A stretch of DNA of 64,000 bases, from the NCBI GenBank assembly GCA_038503075.1, contig JBCAML010000001.1, positions 4,143,260 to 4,207,259 on the forward strand, in the 5' to 3' direction. A program made the position numbers and the translations under genes. Below, piece after piece: positions 22,580 to 35,423 of this stretch. The stretch is from Gyromitra esculenta. Lineage: Eukaryota; Ascomycota; Pezizomycetes; Pezizales; Discinaceae. The notes under the pieces were generated by a model. That model saw only the letters and a program-made list of their open reading frames with translations. It searched no databases and had not been told where the DNA came from. The stretch's first letter is position 1. Each line of letters begins with the position of its first letter.

Positions 22580-23767
22580 CTAAAGCAAACTTTCGCCTAG
22601 AGCACACCGAACCAAACTGCATCCAGCACGGATTGTTTCTTTCGCGCCATGGTCGTCTCCGGCAGCCAGAAGATTAACCTCGACCTAAGACACAATTAGC
22701 TCTACCTCAGAATAAATGTGCCATTCATAGGGAACACTTACCAAATCCATAGCGACCAGGCAGCCGGTTTCGTGGATGCACTCGCAGATGAAGTCACCTT
22801 CTCTCAGGGTCAAACCGCCACGGACGGGGGTTCCGGTACTCGGAGCGCTACAACAAATTAGGGGACAATACTAATGCGTGAGAGGCGGGGATATGGAAAC
22901 TCACACTTGCGGATCCAAGGCATCCACGTCAAAACTCAAATGTACCGGCATTCCCTCCTGCCCTGGCCCACAATTTATATGCTCCAAAGCCATATCCATG
23001 ACCTTTCCGATACCGTATTTATCCACATCATGCATACTGAAAGCACGGATCCCATTCTCGCGCAAGATCTTCTTCTCACCTGGGTCGACATCTCTCAAAC
23101 CGATATAGACAAGTTTCTTGATGTTGATTCTATTCTCGTCTTTGATCCAACCAAAGATATCTGGGTTCTCCTTCGGCGGCATTGCAAGGCCTGAGATAAA
23201 GGCCACTGGCATACCGTGGATGTTCCCTGAACCCGAAGTTTCGGGGGTATTGATATCTGCGTGAGCGTCGACCCAGACGACGGCGATTTCCTTGCCCCGA
23301 TGGCGTTCACGGATCGCCCGAGCAGTTCCGGCAATCGATCCGACAGCAATGGAGTGGTCTCCACCAAGCGTGAGTACGAGACGACCCTGCGAAGCGTGCT
23401 CATACACCTGGTCGGCGAGAGCACGAGTCACATTAGAGACAGTGAGCGGGTTGAGCATTGGAGCACGGGCGTTGGCAATCTTGAGAGGAGGATCTGATGC
23501 GGGAAGGTGCTCAGTGTAACTGTGCACTTTGTCGTCATGATGGACTGTGAACTCGAGGTCACTACGGAGGGAGTCTAGGAGGCCAGCCTCGATGAGAGCT
23601 GTGGGGGCTGCTTCAACACCTGGTTTGGGCTAGAAGGTCAACATTGTTTTTCTATGTTTATCACGATGAGGATCAAGTACCTGGCCCCCTGAGAAGCCTA
23701 CAGCGACAACGCCGAGCTGGTCCTGTGAAGGGAGGAATTTGGGATGGGTAGTTGGAGGGGTCGTCAT
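22580..23767 (-). CDS. Arginase
   Basis: Hydrolyses L-arginine to ornithine and urea, the first step of arginine catabolism (CAR1 type, cytosolic, binuclear manganese). Exons (minus) 23681-23767, 22905-23629, 22742-22847 and 22580-22684 join to 340 residues, within the fungal range. Metal-binding motifs are complete: GGDHSIAVG with the first ligand histidine, DAHADINTP with three ligands, and SFDVDALDP with two. Substrate-binding SGNIHGMP and the C-terminal core [16 protein letters not shown] are present, as is [14 protein letters not shown] at the end. Intron donors are consensus (gtactt, gtgagt, gtaagt). Neighbours give no pathway link. Confidence 0.97.
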
Positions 23768-25856
23768 TGCGAAGGATGAAGAGAGGATTCCCGGACTGCT
23801 TAGGATCGAGGGATGAAGTGGACGAGAGTAAACACTCTGTTTTAGCGTGATAGAGGAGGATAAAACGGTTCACTAGCGGGATAGCAATTGCAGCGAAGTA
23901 GAATCAACCTCTTCTGGATCTAGGGTTGTCGATATATTCCGAGAACAAAGAAAAATCCAGACAGAAACTACAGACACGTCTCTTTTGTAGCTGGAAAAGA
24001 TAGCCCCCAGAACCCCCCCTGGTTCCCCAGGTTCGCCATACACGTATTTATGTGATCCCTTATCAGTGATCCGTCTTCTAATCCGAAGTTCAGTGTCTCT
24101 CAGCAATCAACGTGCATTCACTATCTCAAACAATTCCGAGACTCTGGGTCACATGCAAGCCGGCGTCATCGGAAAGTTTTGGGCGACAGCATCCTGCGGC
24201 ATGGAAAAGGGTTTGACCCATTGGGCAAGCAAAACGAACCCCTTGCCGGCAGTCTAGACTCCGCAAATCATCGCGAAGACCCTGAACCAGCTGCAGGCAC
24301 CACCGGTTTCAAACCTCGGGAGCAACTCCCTCAAAGGGGTGCCATCGATAGCCGTCTTCCTGCGTCTGTTCGAGAAGAGCCGATGCGGCTGAAGACTGAT
24401 GATATGACGTCATGTCAGCGCCTGCGAACAGAGGGCGAAGAACGAGTGTTCACTTGCTTATAACCTGAGGTTCTGTGGCTCTTTTAAGTGTTTAGCTGGT
24501 CCTTTCACCGCAAAGTTCAAGACCCGCGCTAGAGATGAGGATCAGGATGGTGTTGGGATGAGAAGATCTTCCTCATCCCTGCGATGCAGTCTGCACGCTA
24601 CCTTCCTGTTGCGGTAGGTACATGAGCACTCGGGACTGCCGATGGTAGCCGAAATCGAGTGAGTTTCTGTGATGTTGGACCCTGGAAACCGTTGGTCATG
24701 ATCTTCATGGTCCTCGTGTTTTATGTAATGATCTGAAGTCACGAGCAGATTTACTCTTTTAGCGTTTTGGAAATCGCAACTTCTGCATTACGATCACCCT
24801 GACTCTCTATGGCATTACTACAAGTAATGGTAGGTGGCGGGGTCAGGTCTACTTAGCACAAACTTGGCAAGGACTATTGTGAGGATACTGGACTGTGGGG
24901 GGGCTGCAAGAGAATTCATAAAAACAGTACTCTGTCCTATCCATAGATTTGCACCCTCTCAATAGTTTGTGCCAAGCCCTAACGCCTGTCCGCCATCACC
25001 CCCTGTATATGTAGTTTAGAAGCTTTGTAATATTTACTAAACTAAATCCAAACTTATCGAGCAGAAGCAAGAAAATACGTACCATTGTCAGCCGTTACAG
25101 CTACAGAACTAAACGCCTTCGTGATCCATCTTGCAGTCATCCCTCTGAGCTTATCGTGATAGTCGTAAACCGCGGCTAAGACCCAGCTTTCGAGTCTCTA
25201 GTTGATGCGACTATTCTCTCTCCATAGGCTTGCAACTAGGATGCTCTCGCAACGAGCATACTCGGAGTCGTAGGGGACTGTCTCGTTCGGGTTGAATTTC
25301 GCCAGATATTCAGGCCTTTTGAGTAGAAGGTCGTTTTGGAGTCCATAGAGGCCGCCACATCGATTCAGGGTAGAGACTTTATAGCTATTATTCTAGTAAT
25401 TGGTATCCTGGTTACTATAGCCACAACTACATGTAATATACGCAGTAACCACCGCAGGTACGGAACTGATGCTAATATCCCCAACTCCACTCCAGACACC
25501 TTCCATACTCTTTACGTGCCAGGAGACCTGCTCGGGGGTATATTTTGTCTTCGAAATTAGGCTTACTATATAGGCGAAGTCTCCGGGGATTTACTCCGGA
25601 CGCCCTGCAAATTCGTGCAAACCAGGTAAAAGCGAGTGATATTGCGTGATTTTTAATAACTTACAAAAGCGGCAAAAAACAGTTATCGTGTGAATCTCTA
25701 CTGATCTTCTCCCCATAACAGAACGTATAGCCATATCTACATACGTGCAATACCGTATTCTATTTCGAAGGTTACAGTTAATTGTTTTTACGGTGCGCTG
25801 GGCTCGTATGTGAAAACCGCTCTCGGACCAGCCGTGTAGTTCCTAATTCAGTTCAG
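23768..25856. other. Intergenic region, about 2.1 kb
   Basis: No supportable gene. Frames up to 94 codons lack motifs. A diverged inverted repeat may lie around 24831-25010 (a shared GCACAAACT core on opposite strands). There is a TACATGTA site at 25428 and a copy of the dispersed 17-base motif at 25633-25649. Confidence 0.45.
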
Positions 25857-26290
25857 CTCGGTATTATAGCTAGCTACGGGTATGCGAGGGCGGGCGTGGC
25901 ATGGTCAGATACGGATTGCGGGGCCTGTGCCTATGTCACGAGTTATTGGCCCCTCGATACGTACCTCTCGCGGGATATGACGGTGTATGTGGACGATGAT
26001 GGGACAGGGTATCTGTTTGCAGAGGTAGGACTTCTTGGGTCTGGTCGGTGATTGGTGTGGGATGCTGACTGTGGGGTTAAGGACCGTCCGACGGGGCTGG
26101 TTGTCTATGGATTGGCGAGGGACTGCCTCAGTCTCGATCCACTGGTCTGCAGCTTCCTCCAGCACACCGAGAGCCCAGCGGTCTTCAGGGAACAGCGGGT
26201 CTGCTGTGTGCCACTTGGGTTGGGCGGCAAACGGCAATTACTGCTCCGCCGCCGAGAGCCTTGCTGGCCCCTGGGCGAGTAAACAGGCCC
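25857..26290 (+). pseudogene. Relic of a GH43-type glycoside hydrolase (galactanase-like)
   Basis: Translated pieces match the middle of family 43 enzymes that act on galactan or arabinan chains. First frame: YGYARAGVAWSDTD, YVTSYWPLDT and SRDMTVYVDDDGTGYLF, the last resembling the conserved SRDM-x-DDDG-x-YL block. A second frame carries TESPAVFRE, like the catalytic E-x-PA segment, and a third carries LGWAANGNYCSAAESLAGPW, which matches the downstream GWAPN...A-S-x-GPW block. The blocks are in the right order but need frame changes between them, and the N- and C-terminal parts are missing, so this is a dead fragment. It is more GC-rich than its flanks. Two same-orientation copies of the dispersed motif bracket it (25633 and 26401). 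Confidence 0.65.
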
Positions 26291-26713
26291 GCAAAACTGC
26301 ATGCATCAGCAGTAGGGACACCGCTACCTAATCTGCGCTTCAAGTCTTGCCCTTTTTACACCTGCAGGTAAGACCTAGCCCCCTCCGCGGTTCTTCGATG
26401 CGAGTGATTTTGCGTGACTTGCAGAGCGTGGGAATATAAGACTGGGACACAGCTGGTTCGCCTTGTAAGGCTCTAACGTAGATTAGTATTTACTCTGTAA
26501 GAATAGAGGATCACCCACACAGTAGAATGCCCCTAGATTGCATGTAACCGTGCTTCTCATAACTGCAGTTTCTTCAGTCTCCCTGCTTAGATAACCTAAC
26601 CCTGAATGACATCCGGGTAACCTTGCGTCATTGTGCAGGGCCGGGTCCCGCAGAGCCTCACTCGCTTCTGCCCCACGTAACTCCGCCACGACAACAGCAC
26701 CCCCAGTGCCAAA
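26291..26713. other. Intergenic region
   Basis: About 0.4 kb with no gene seen. It carries the motif copy at 26401-26417 and probably the promoter of the armadillo-like gene. Confidence 0.4.
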
Positions 26714-27869
26714 ATGCCTGAATCTTCTATTCCCGTCTTTTCTGTATCTACCTCCGATAGATATGTCTGGCTTGCTGTCGGTAAGAGCTCTACTTCCATC
26801 TGAACTCTCAATCCCCCCCCACTGATCCCAGCTGTGCCGTCAGGTATCTTCGCTGCCTATGCCATCTACACGACCCACTCCCAGCTCAGGACGTTCAAGA
26901 AACGCTGCATATCTAGACCGTCCCCTCTGCCATCTTCTGATGCGGCCGTGGATCGGACCACCGAAGACGGTTCTTCCTCTTCTAGCATCAGCAAAAGAAA
27001 CTCGCGAATGACCGAGCAGATACTGACTATGGATTCCACAGCCATCAAGCTCGAGACGCTCGAGGCTCTGGCGCGAGGGATCAATTTTGATTTGAGGAAC
27101 GCGTGGGTATCCTTTTCCGGTGGTTGGTCCCGGTTTTTTTCTTCTGTGTGTGTGGACTACGAGAACGGGTGGCTGAAACCCCCCTCCCCCTGGCCAAAAC
27201 AGCGCCTTGAAGATCATCACCGAGCGAGCCACGACCGAGAAGAATATCGAGTACCTGCTGAAGCAGATCGAGAGCCACAACGTCTCGGCCAGGCTACGCG
27301 CCTTGAAAGCGATGCGCTGTCTCTCAATGAGCGCTAGTTTGTCTATCCACCCTTGCTGCGACCAGTACTTACATCAGGGACCAGGCTCCTTCATCAATCT
27401 CTGCACCCAGAGGACCTTCCAGGCGCTCGTGACCTGTCTCAACAACACGCTCCCGCCAAATCCTGATGCGACAGCTCAGAAGGAAGCGCTCTACATCCTG
27501 GCTCGGCTGATGACGAGCTTCTTCCCGGGCAAAGACATGGCTATCAAAGCCGACATCGTGGAATGGCTCAAGAAAGTCGAGGTCCGTGACTACAAGAACG
27601 TCGTGGACGCTGTGCTGGATCCGGAACGATTCGATACAAACGATACAAGCCTCTGGGAAATCATCACAACCATCATGGACGAGCACGAGGGCGGGAGAAG
27701 GCTGCTGATTGACGCGGGATTGATGGTGGCCAGCGAGGACGAGGACGAGAGAGGCGTGGAGGTGGAGGTTGAAGTGGAGGTTATAGATGCGGTGATTGCG
27801 CAGAGGACGCAGAGGGCGCGCAATGGGTCGATTCTGGAAGAGAGTCTTACCTATTCGCGTTGGATGTAG
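26714..27869 (+). CDS. Armadillo-like helical protein with N-terminal membrane segment, function unknown
   Basis: Exons 26714-26780, 26832-27102 and 27203-27869 join in frame to 334 residues. The N-terminus has a probable single membrane segment (YVWLAVAVPSGIFAAYAIY), then a Ser/Arg-rich linker. From about residue 85 it is helical with an ARM/HEAT-like rhythm: LKIITERATTEKNIEYLLKQIESHNVSARLRALKAMRCLSM, TFQALVTCLNNTLP, QKEALYILARLMTSFFPGKDMAIKADIVEWLKKVE. The C-terminus has an acidic stretch with VEVEVEVEVID. I recall similar fungal proteins as uncharacterised ARM-like proteins but can give no function. The segment around 27330-27395 is unlike the rest and might hide an intron, though the frame is open through it. 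Confidence 0.75.
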
Positions 27870-28542
27870 AGTTACTGGATGCATAGAGAAATGGCGTTTC
27901 TGCTTTAGCTTTCGTTCATTTTCCATGACTTTTTCTGATTCTAATCCGAGTCTATACCGCGTGTGACAAGTCGCATAGCACAGCTATATGTACCCTCAGG
28001 TGCTTGGGCTGACATAGCCCTAGCCCTAGCCCTAGCCTAATTTATTGATTTTCGTCGCTGGGCCATTCTTCTGGTGGGAGAGATAATGAAGCTGCAGCAG
28101 AGCCTAAAATAATTTAATTGCTCGAAAATTGCGTTCTCTGGTAGCTGAGAAGCGCGGTATGGTATAGCTGTTGATGTTCTAGAAGTCTTGCAGAGACCTT
28201 ATCTAGCGTTTCTTCAGGACATAGTTTTGTCTTGCAGCCAAGCCCTTATAACGGCTAGCTTCGATAGTCACAACTGCGATATAACGCAATCGAGTGATAT
28301 TTCATGAGACTATTGTTCTGGAACGATATATATAAAAAAAGATCATGGTATGTTCTAGTAGATAGAAAACGCCAAACTGAAATAAATACAGATTAAATGA
28401 ACCAAAAGATAAAAAAAAGATAAAAACACCATTTAAAAAAAAAAAAAAAAAAAGAAATCAAGAAATTGCTCGACGTCCCAAGTCTTCCGTTTTTCTTTTT
28501 AATCCGTACCCATCACCACCACAAGAATTTTTTTATTTTTTT
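27870..28542. other. Intergenic region between convergent genes
   Basis: No gene seen. It holds four tandem CCCTAG units at about 28017-28037 (telomere-like), one motif copy at 28291-28307 and a poly-A run at 28434-28453. Confidence 0.45.
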
Positions 28543-30139
28543 TCACAACATTGACGTGACATTCCCATCACTCTTATACCTCCCCCACGCGGTCTCAACT
28601 TCCGCAAACGCATCGTAGCCGAATAGGAACTTCTGGAACACAGGGTCTCTCCACTTATTCGGGAACCCAGCTTTCAGGTCATCGGCCAGCAGAGTTGCAT
28701 CTCTCTCCTCCTGCTCTTCGCCGTCGGGAAGATGGAACACGTGGCGCTGGTGCGTACTCTCCAACACGATCCTGGTCGTCCGCTTCTTCCGCAGGGACTC
28801 GTATGCGGCGAGTAATCCCTTCAACTGACTCTTATCCTCCATCCGCTCGAGCAGGCCGCCGAGGACCGCGCCATCCTCAACAGCCATAGCAGCGCCTTGC
28901 GCAAGGTAGGGTAGCGTAGCGTGGCAAGCGTCGCCGAGGAGGACGAACTTGCCCGTGGGGTGTAGCCAGGTATCCATCTCGGTTGAGTTCTGGAGCCGCC
29001 ATTTTGAGACTTCGTGGACCATGCTGAGGAGCTTTCCCAGCTTTGGATCCCAGTCCTTGAAGAAGTCGCGGACCTCTTGTGCGTCTTCGGTGGCAACGTT
29101 CACGGCCTCGGGGAGGTTGTCGGGGCATAGCAGAACGATGTTGTAGAGTCCCCCGCCCTTGAGCAGGTAGCATGCGGCATGCCCGAGGGGGCCCATCCAG
29201 AAGTTGATAGCGGGGTCGTTCACGAGGTCGGCGAGCTCTGGGTGTTTGCGCATTTCGCTGGCTTTGATGATGATGCGGTAGGCGAGATCGCCGGTGAGGT
29301 GGGGAGGGTCGGCTTTCCCGATCAGTTCTTCGCGGCAGCGGGATTTGAGGCCGTCGGCGCCGATGACGAGGTCGGCGGAGATGCGGCGGTTGTCGCGGAG
29401 GTAGACGCAGGGTGTGTCAAAGTCAATTTTGGTGACGCAGGAGTTTAGTTGGATTTTTACGCCGAGTTGGCGGGCTTTCGTTACCATTGCGTTGTGGAAG
29501 TCGGCGCGGTGGACATGCCTGTAAAGTGGGGCGTTAGTTAATTGGGGGGAATGGGAAGTGAGTAAACAGGTTGATAATGTATGGAATAAGGAATGGGGGA
29601 ATGGGGGAGCAGGGGGATGAATATAAATTGGGGTGGATAGATAAATGAATAAATAAATTGGAATAATAAATAAACCATCAATCCAAGGGTGGTAGGTAAA
29701 CATACCAGTATGGGCCACCATAGACATCTTCAGTGAAGGGAACCAAGTTCTGAGTGGAGAGGATCCTCCCATCCTTGTATCCACGGAGCATCAAAGATTT
29801 GGGGAGCATGGCCACCTGCTCCATCTGTTCCTTCATGCCCCATTTGATGAGGATCTTGGATGAGTTTGGAGGGATTTGGATTCCAGCACCGACCTATTTA
29901 GATGATAGTTAGTGAGTAATTAGATGAAAATTGTGTATATCTACAAGAGGCTGGATGCATTCACTCATTCAGAGTATAGAGAATCGAGTTGTGGGAGAGA
30001 AACAACCAACCTCGCCCAAGGCCACGGCTTGCTCCAAGATGGTGACATTGTGACCACCACGTGCCAGTGAGATGGAGGCAGCCAATCCACCTAGGCCTGC
30101 ACCGACGATGACAATGTTAAGCTTGACTTTGGCAATCAT
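28543..30139 (-). CDS. FAD-dependent aromatic monooxygenase (salicylate hydroxylase-like)
   Basis: Group A flavoprotein hydroxylase, probably acting on an aromatic acid or a secondary metabolite with NAD(P)H and O2. Exons (minus) 30011-30139, 29706-29893 and 28543-29518 join to 430 residues, typical for the family. Marks: Rossmann dinucleotide fold VIVGAGLGGLAASISLARGG near residue 9 with ILEQA at the end of strand 2, the ADG motif (VIGADGLKSRCRE), and the second FAD site LLGDACHATLPYLAQGAAMAVEDGAVLG. The frame is open upstream to 30466; the added 109 residues hold an SRSRSR run from a CTACGA microsatellite and are more likely leader than protein. No biosynthetic partners lie nearby. Confidence 0.92.
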
Positions 30140-31603
30140 GGTGGATAGGTGTCTGGGATGATTTAGGGTAGGAGCTGTAGCAGTAGCTGCAATGGGTGGT
30201 GAAATTGAATTCGACGGTAATGTACGACTACGACTACGACTACGACTACGACTGGTATCCCCAGAGAGGCTGTTTGACGAGAAGCTATTGGTAAAAGACC
30301 CTGAGAAAAGCCGAGTGTAGATGGTTATCCTTTGCCTGATAGTTGTAGGAAGCATATCCTGAACAGCTGAAGGGATCCAGAGGATAATAAATGGAGGATG
30401 GGGACGGCCAGGCGGGGCTCTTGCCGGCAGTAGCCGAGCGCGAGCATCTACATGGAGAGGACACAATTTGACAAAGCTTTCCAGAGAGCTGCGTGAAGCT
30501 TACCGTTCTGTGCGTGGAGCAGAGATAGATGATGTTGGACGCCGGCACTTGACACCGGCACCGCCTGAAGACCTCGGATAAACACTTTACCGGGGAGGCA
30601 GCGGGGTTGCCCCGGAAATGGGTTTACCCAGCCAGATGAGGCTGAGATTGATGCACAACACGCTGAGATCTCCCCACATTCCTCAGGGTTTCTCCGCCCA
30701 TCCCTCTTGGAGAATTTTCACTTACATAAGCCGGATAACGTCCTCGATCGCGCCAATGCGTTCCGAAGCCCGGATCGTCTGAACTCTCCCGTCCTGCATA
30801 TGCTTTTTCTTCGGAGAAACGTTCCATGCGCCGGCTCTCCGTGTCGGCTTTCCATCCGTTGCCCATGCAGCAACTGCTAAACCGCTACCCCGCCCCGAAA
30901 CGAGTTTCCCAGTATTCAACTTTCCGTGGACTGGGTAGGCTTTCATCCGCAGCTCCAAGCCATGGCAGTGTCTGTTGAACCCTTTGCTAGCGAGTTTATG
31001 TAGGAACAATCCTAGGTACTCTGATTCAAAGTATTGTTCAGTGTATAAAAGCAACAATGTCCCTTTTAGCCGAGAGAGTGACTAGCCACTGCGACAAAGA
31101 ATTGTCGCGTCTCATCTACTTGCTCGCTACGTACCTGAGACGCGAACATAGCAAAGGGATACCAACAAAAACTTAATTGAATTAATGGTGACCCGCAGTC
31201 TCGCTCTTTGGTGGAGGGGAAATAATCTCACAATACCCGATTCGGGGAAATTGTTAAGCGATAATATTGTAGTTCATACATCAAACTCATGCTCAATTCA
31301 ACCACATACACCATTGTTTGTATATATGGAATCTTGATCGACACCTTAGACGGGCTGTCTTTGTTTGTCGCGCGCCGATGCAAGACGTTGTATTTGAGTT
31401 TGGGTGGCAGGCCGGGTAACCTCGCCAGCCAACGACAACTCACCAACCTCCTCGTTTACCAACCTCCCCTCTCCACCACCAATCGTCTCACCACCATCAC
31501 CATCGTCATCACCATCACCCCCCATCACCACCACCACCACCACCGCCATGTCTTGTTTCTCACCACAACTCCATTCTCCCCCCCCTAGCGTGGAGACGAC
31601 AGC
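30140..31603. other. Intergenic region between divergent genes
   Basis: No supportable gene. It contains a CTACGA microsatellite at about 30221-30252 in the monooxygenase leader and a CAC/CAT-rich simple tract at 31490-31550 upstream of the next gene. Confidence 0.45.
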
Positions 31604-33737
31604 ATGTCTCACTCACACCCCTCCAACTCCCGTTTCTTCGACGTTCATCCTTCCCCAAATGACTGGAGTCTCCACGCGTACCTTACCTTCCAGCACCCGC
31701 CCTCCCACCGCCATCGCCGCGTTCTCGAGGGATGGAAAAAGTCTCTAGATTCTATATTCAACTGCAGCCGCTCCAAATGCTGTACTCGACAGCAACGCAC
31801 CCGGGCGCGCGACCTCCTCGCACGGTATGAAGAAACGGTACAGTCCCCTACTTTTTTTTTTTTTTTTGAAATGGCAGCCACTGGCAAAGGGACCTGTTTG
31901 CTCCCCGCGCCAGATACCAGCGCAGGACATGACGCGGCAGACCTGCTTGCTCTGCCGCTGTCGACCTGCAGTGTTGGTCCCGCTTGTCCGCGATGACCTG
32001 CTTGCTCGTCGTGGGGCTATAATCGGGGTGAGGCTGCGCTCTGTAAAGGATGGAAGCTGATTTTGCTCTAGGGAAAAGGTTCGGATCGACAATATGGGCG
32101 CACGTGGCTCAAGGAGAAGATGAAAAATCGGGCACCCGCCCCTGAGGTTGAGCCATCGTCTGCAGCCACCGGGGCAATAAATATTGGGGCGATATATAAT
32201 GGATCGGTCGCAAGCGCGCCCGTAACGCAAACGATCGGTAATGTGTCGAACTCAGATGTTAAGGTACGTTTGTAATCGCGTTGAGTTTTTATTGCCTAAT
32301 AATTTCTAACAGTTGGCGCGATCGCAGACCGATCCGCTCCCCGAAGATCGATCCGACGACGATGCGAGCACCCTCCAAGACCCACTCGATGATCAGGATA
32401 CACTCGAAGCAGACGAACCTGGGGACGACACGTTGGAGGAACTCTCCATCGCGCAGACCACCTTCGCGGACACTTTCTTATCGATGGATGAAGACTGCAA
32501 ATGGGTTCTTGCTAGCGGGCGCGCCGTCGAAGACGTTGTCTTCGAAAAATGCCAGGCTATGGATGCGAATTCCTTTGCGGCGTCTATAGTTCGATCATTT
32601 GTCATTGACCTGGGGGATATCATAGTGGAGAGATGGTTTAGTAAAGCCGAGTGGAAGGAGATTCAGCGTGCGATTATCCCCCTGCCAGAGCCGGATGTTG
32701 TACTTGTTGAGTCAATGAGGAGGTTCTTTCTCGTAAAATCGACAAACCAATTGCAGAATGTTCTCATGACAACTAGTTTTCTAGCAAAAGACGTACTCTA
32801 TGATAGAGATGTCCATTTCAACTCGTCGTGGGCTGATCTAGTTTTTCGGAAGCAGTATGTCTTGATTTTTATTTCCTAGCTCTTCTGTTATCCGATTCTC
32901 GAATCTCATTTTTGCAGACATATGTTATTTGAAGCACCTGGCGAGCCGCTCCGTGCAGGCCATCTGGAAGACTGGTACACTTCTCACTTGTGGTCCCAGA
33001 TAATCGACAACTGTCTCCTCGATCTTCCCGGCATGACCCTTGAGCGCAAGGAGGCCACTTGTCGTGCAACCAGCCTCCGCAAAAATCGCGAGCGAACAAA
33101 GACTGGCGGTCTTACAAATCGATTGAAGATTGGCCCACGTTTGGATGCTGTCATCCGTAGCGTTGAAGACGACTACTACGAATATGGGGGTATGGAGGTT
33201 GCGCGGTCCTTCAGTGGTGTAACATCGACTAAGTGGCTGAGCGACTCGTTCAAATTAGCCAAGGCGCTCCGCGATATGCTATTTCGTCTCCATGAGTTGG
33301 TTGATCACGACCCTGCAATCGTGAGGCGACTGCAAGTTGTTGGCGTGTTCAATGCTGGTACGTCCCCCGGGTCAACTAGTAGCTGCGCTCTCTGACGGAT
33401 CATAGGACTCTCATTCCAACTCATCCGTATGAGTAATCCTCGCGGCTATGTTTCTGTGTTACAACGCGAGAAGATGCAGAAGGTCCCGAAGACCGTTAAC
33501 GATCTGCCGAAGTTGATGCACCTCTTGAAGTGCGTCGCGCAGATGAAGGTGTGTATAATGGCATTATCGCTCGCAGAACCATGCTAACAACATGATTAGC
33601 AAATAATCAAAGATTGCGCCGTGGCAGTTAGTGAGCGCAATGCGGAAAAAACAGAGGCGGATATATTCAATGAGCTGCTGGCCGGCGCGGAGAGAGACGA
33701 ACATGGAAAGCTTGGGTGGGCGGCTGACACGCCGTAA
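31604..33737 (+). CDS. Protein of unknown function, expanded-family type
   Basis: Exons 31604-31837, 32072-32263, 32313-32854, 32918-33357, 33406-33548 and 33600-33737 join in frame to 562 residues, which strongly supports the model. The start is less sure, because the first intron (234 bases) is longer than the others and spans a poly-T run. The N-terminus is basic and Cys/His-bearing (NCSRSKCCTRQQR). A low-complexity acidic linker follows (EDRSDDDASTLQDPLDDQDTLEADEPGDD). The C-terminal 350 residues look folded: ERWFSKAEWKEIQRAI, RTKTGGLTNRLKIGPRLDAVIRS, YYEYGGMEVARSF, STKWLSDSFKLAKALRDMLFRL, VVGVFNAG and NPRGYVSVLQREKM. These recall large families of uncharacterised fungal proteins in repeat-rich genomes. 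No catalytic motif is visible. Confidence 0.8.
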
Positions 33738-35423
33738 CTTGGGATAGATGGGCTGCTGATATTAGACGAAAGGTGGGCATCCGAAGGATTTGGTGGTTAT
33801 TCTCGGGTGTAGCGATGATACGTATCGTCTTCTAGTCACTGGGCTAGATAGCTTGTATATCGCTGGTCTACGTTGGTCCACGGGTTTTACTGCGGCAATA
33901 TATCATGTATACTCGCAAAATAATGAAGAAGTCGTCCGATGCAACCATTTAACAGTGATACCCACGGTAAATGTAACCACAACTTAACAATAATACTAGA
34001 TGTGAATAAAAATGCAGGCAAGACAACAAATAGATTTCAGAGAGTAATAATATAAACCTTAAACCAACGGCTTGGTGTAGTAAATTACATAAACAAGCTA
34101 AGCCTAACTGGGACTGGTCCGAGGCAAAACCTTAAATTGGTAGTACCTACTTCTACACTATCATACATATCTATTAGCCAACCGAAATTTCAGCTTCCCA
34201 CAATCTAACCCACTAGCTGCCTCTGGAACCCTAGCTATCAACTTAATGATATGGCTGGTGCCGGTACTAGTACTCGCTGTGTGCAAAAATATATTACAAC
34301 GTTTTTAGTTGGCCAATAGTTGATATTACACTTGCAATTGCAAACCAATGTGCAGAATTCAACACTGATCCGTAGGATTCGTCACTAAAGCTAGTATACT
34401 ACCGACTAGCCTCAGGCTCGTGACCAGGCTTGTTGATGTTTTGTACTTTGATAGGGGCCAACATATTACCTCTGCTTAGGATGCCAGTGCCACGGCGACC
34501 TACGCTAATTTCTCGAAACCTCAATTTTTTTTTGAGGAGTTGTAGAGTTGGAGGAATTAGGGGTTAGGCTAGGTTAGTCGGCTAAAGCTTAGGTCATCTA
34601 TATATTTCTTGGCATATAATATATCACAGTAAATAGGTAGTACAAAACATCAGCAAGCTTGGTCTATGAGGCTACGACTTTAGTGTGTTTTGCCAAGACG
34701 GCGAGTACAAGGTTGAAATGCGAGTAGTAGGCAAGATATTACTAAGGTCAAACGAAGCTCCAAAGCTTAGGAACCCTGGACTAAAATACGCACTAAGGAT
34801 TGTGTACACAGAGTAGTGTATTTTATGAGTTACTGTATCTACTACAGGCTATCTGCAATTTATATATGATGTGGAATAGAAACTCTTGATAATCATTTAT
34901 TTTTGCACGGGTGGGATTGCGTTCCGTAGAAGGTTGGAGGTGCTTGGGAAGATAGATGCTATTTTTTTATGTTGCGGAGAAGTATTACGCTTTGGATAGG
35001 CAACTCCCACAATATATACCTGAGATTTCGTCCAAAAAATAGAAACTGTCTCCAAACCGCATATTTGCATCCTTAGTCTGAGTATTTTTTTATATCGACT
35101 TGCCTTGGCGTACTGCTTCTTCACATATCTGAGCAGGTGCAACCACAGTTAGGGATAGGATTTCAGGGAGTATTTGTGTGTGGAGGAATAGCCTTACATA
35201 CTTAAACTATAAGTTGTAAGGTGTGATACCGTATCTGCTATTCACAACGAGTATTAAAAATCTCACTTGGCTGGGGGCATAATTGTTGCTTGTAACATTG
35301 TAGAAATTTTATTGATAATATATTGAGTTACGCTCTGCTCATCGATAACAAAAGAAGTAGTATTCCACAATAAACAAAGTTTCCATGTACTGGAGAGTGC
35401 AGAACTATCTCGCATGTTCATAC
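33738..35423. other. AT-rich intergenic region
   Basis: About 1.7 kb with no supportable gene; the longest frame is 81 codons without motifs. The low GC content and many stop codons fit decayed sequence. Confidence 0.5.

Noticed and set aside
24831..25010. Diverged inverted repeat sharing GCACAAACT
   Set aside because: Arms align only with several gaps and no clear ends or target duplication; too weak to call an element.
28834..29448. Long antisense frames over the monooxygenase, such as 29179-29448
   Set aside because: They are shadows of the GC-rich coding strand, which has the family motifs.
30139..30466. N-terminal extension of the monooxygenase to 30466
   Set aside because: The extra part encodes low-complexity and microsatellite SR repeats, and the Rossmann fold starts normally from the ATG at 30139.
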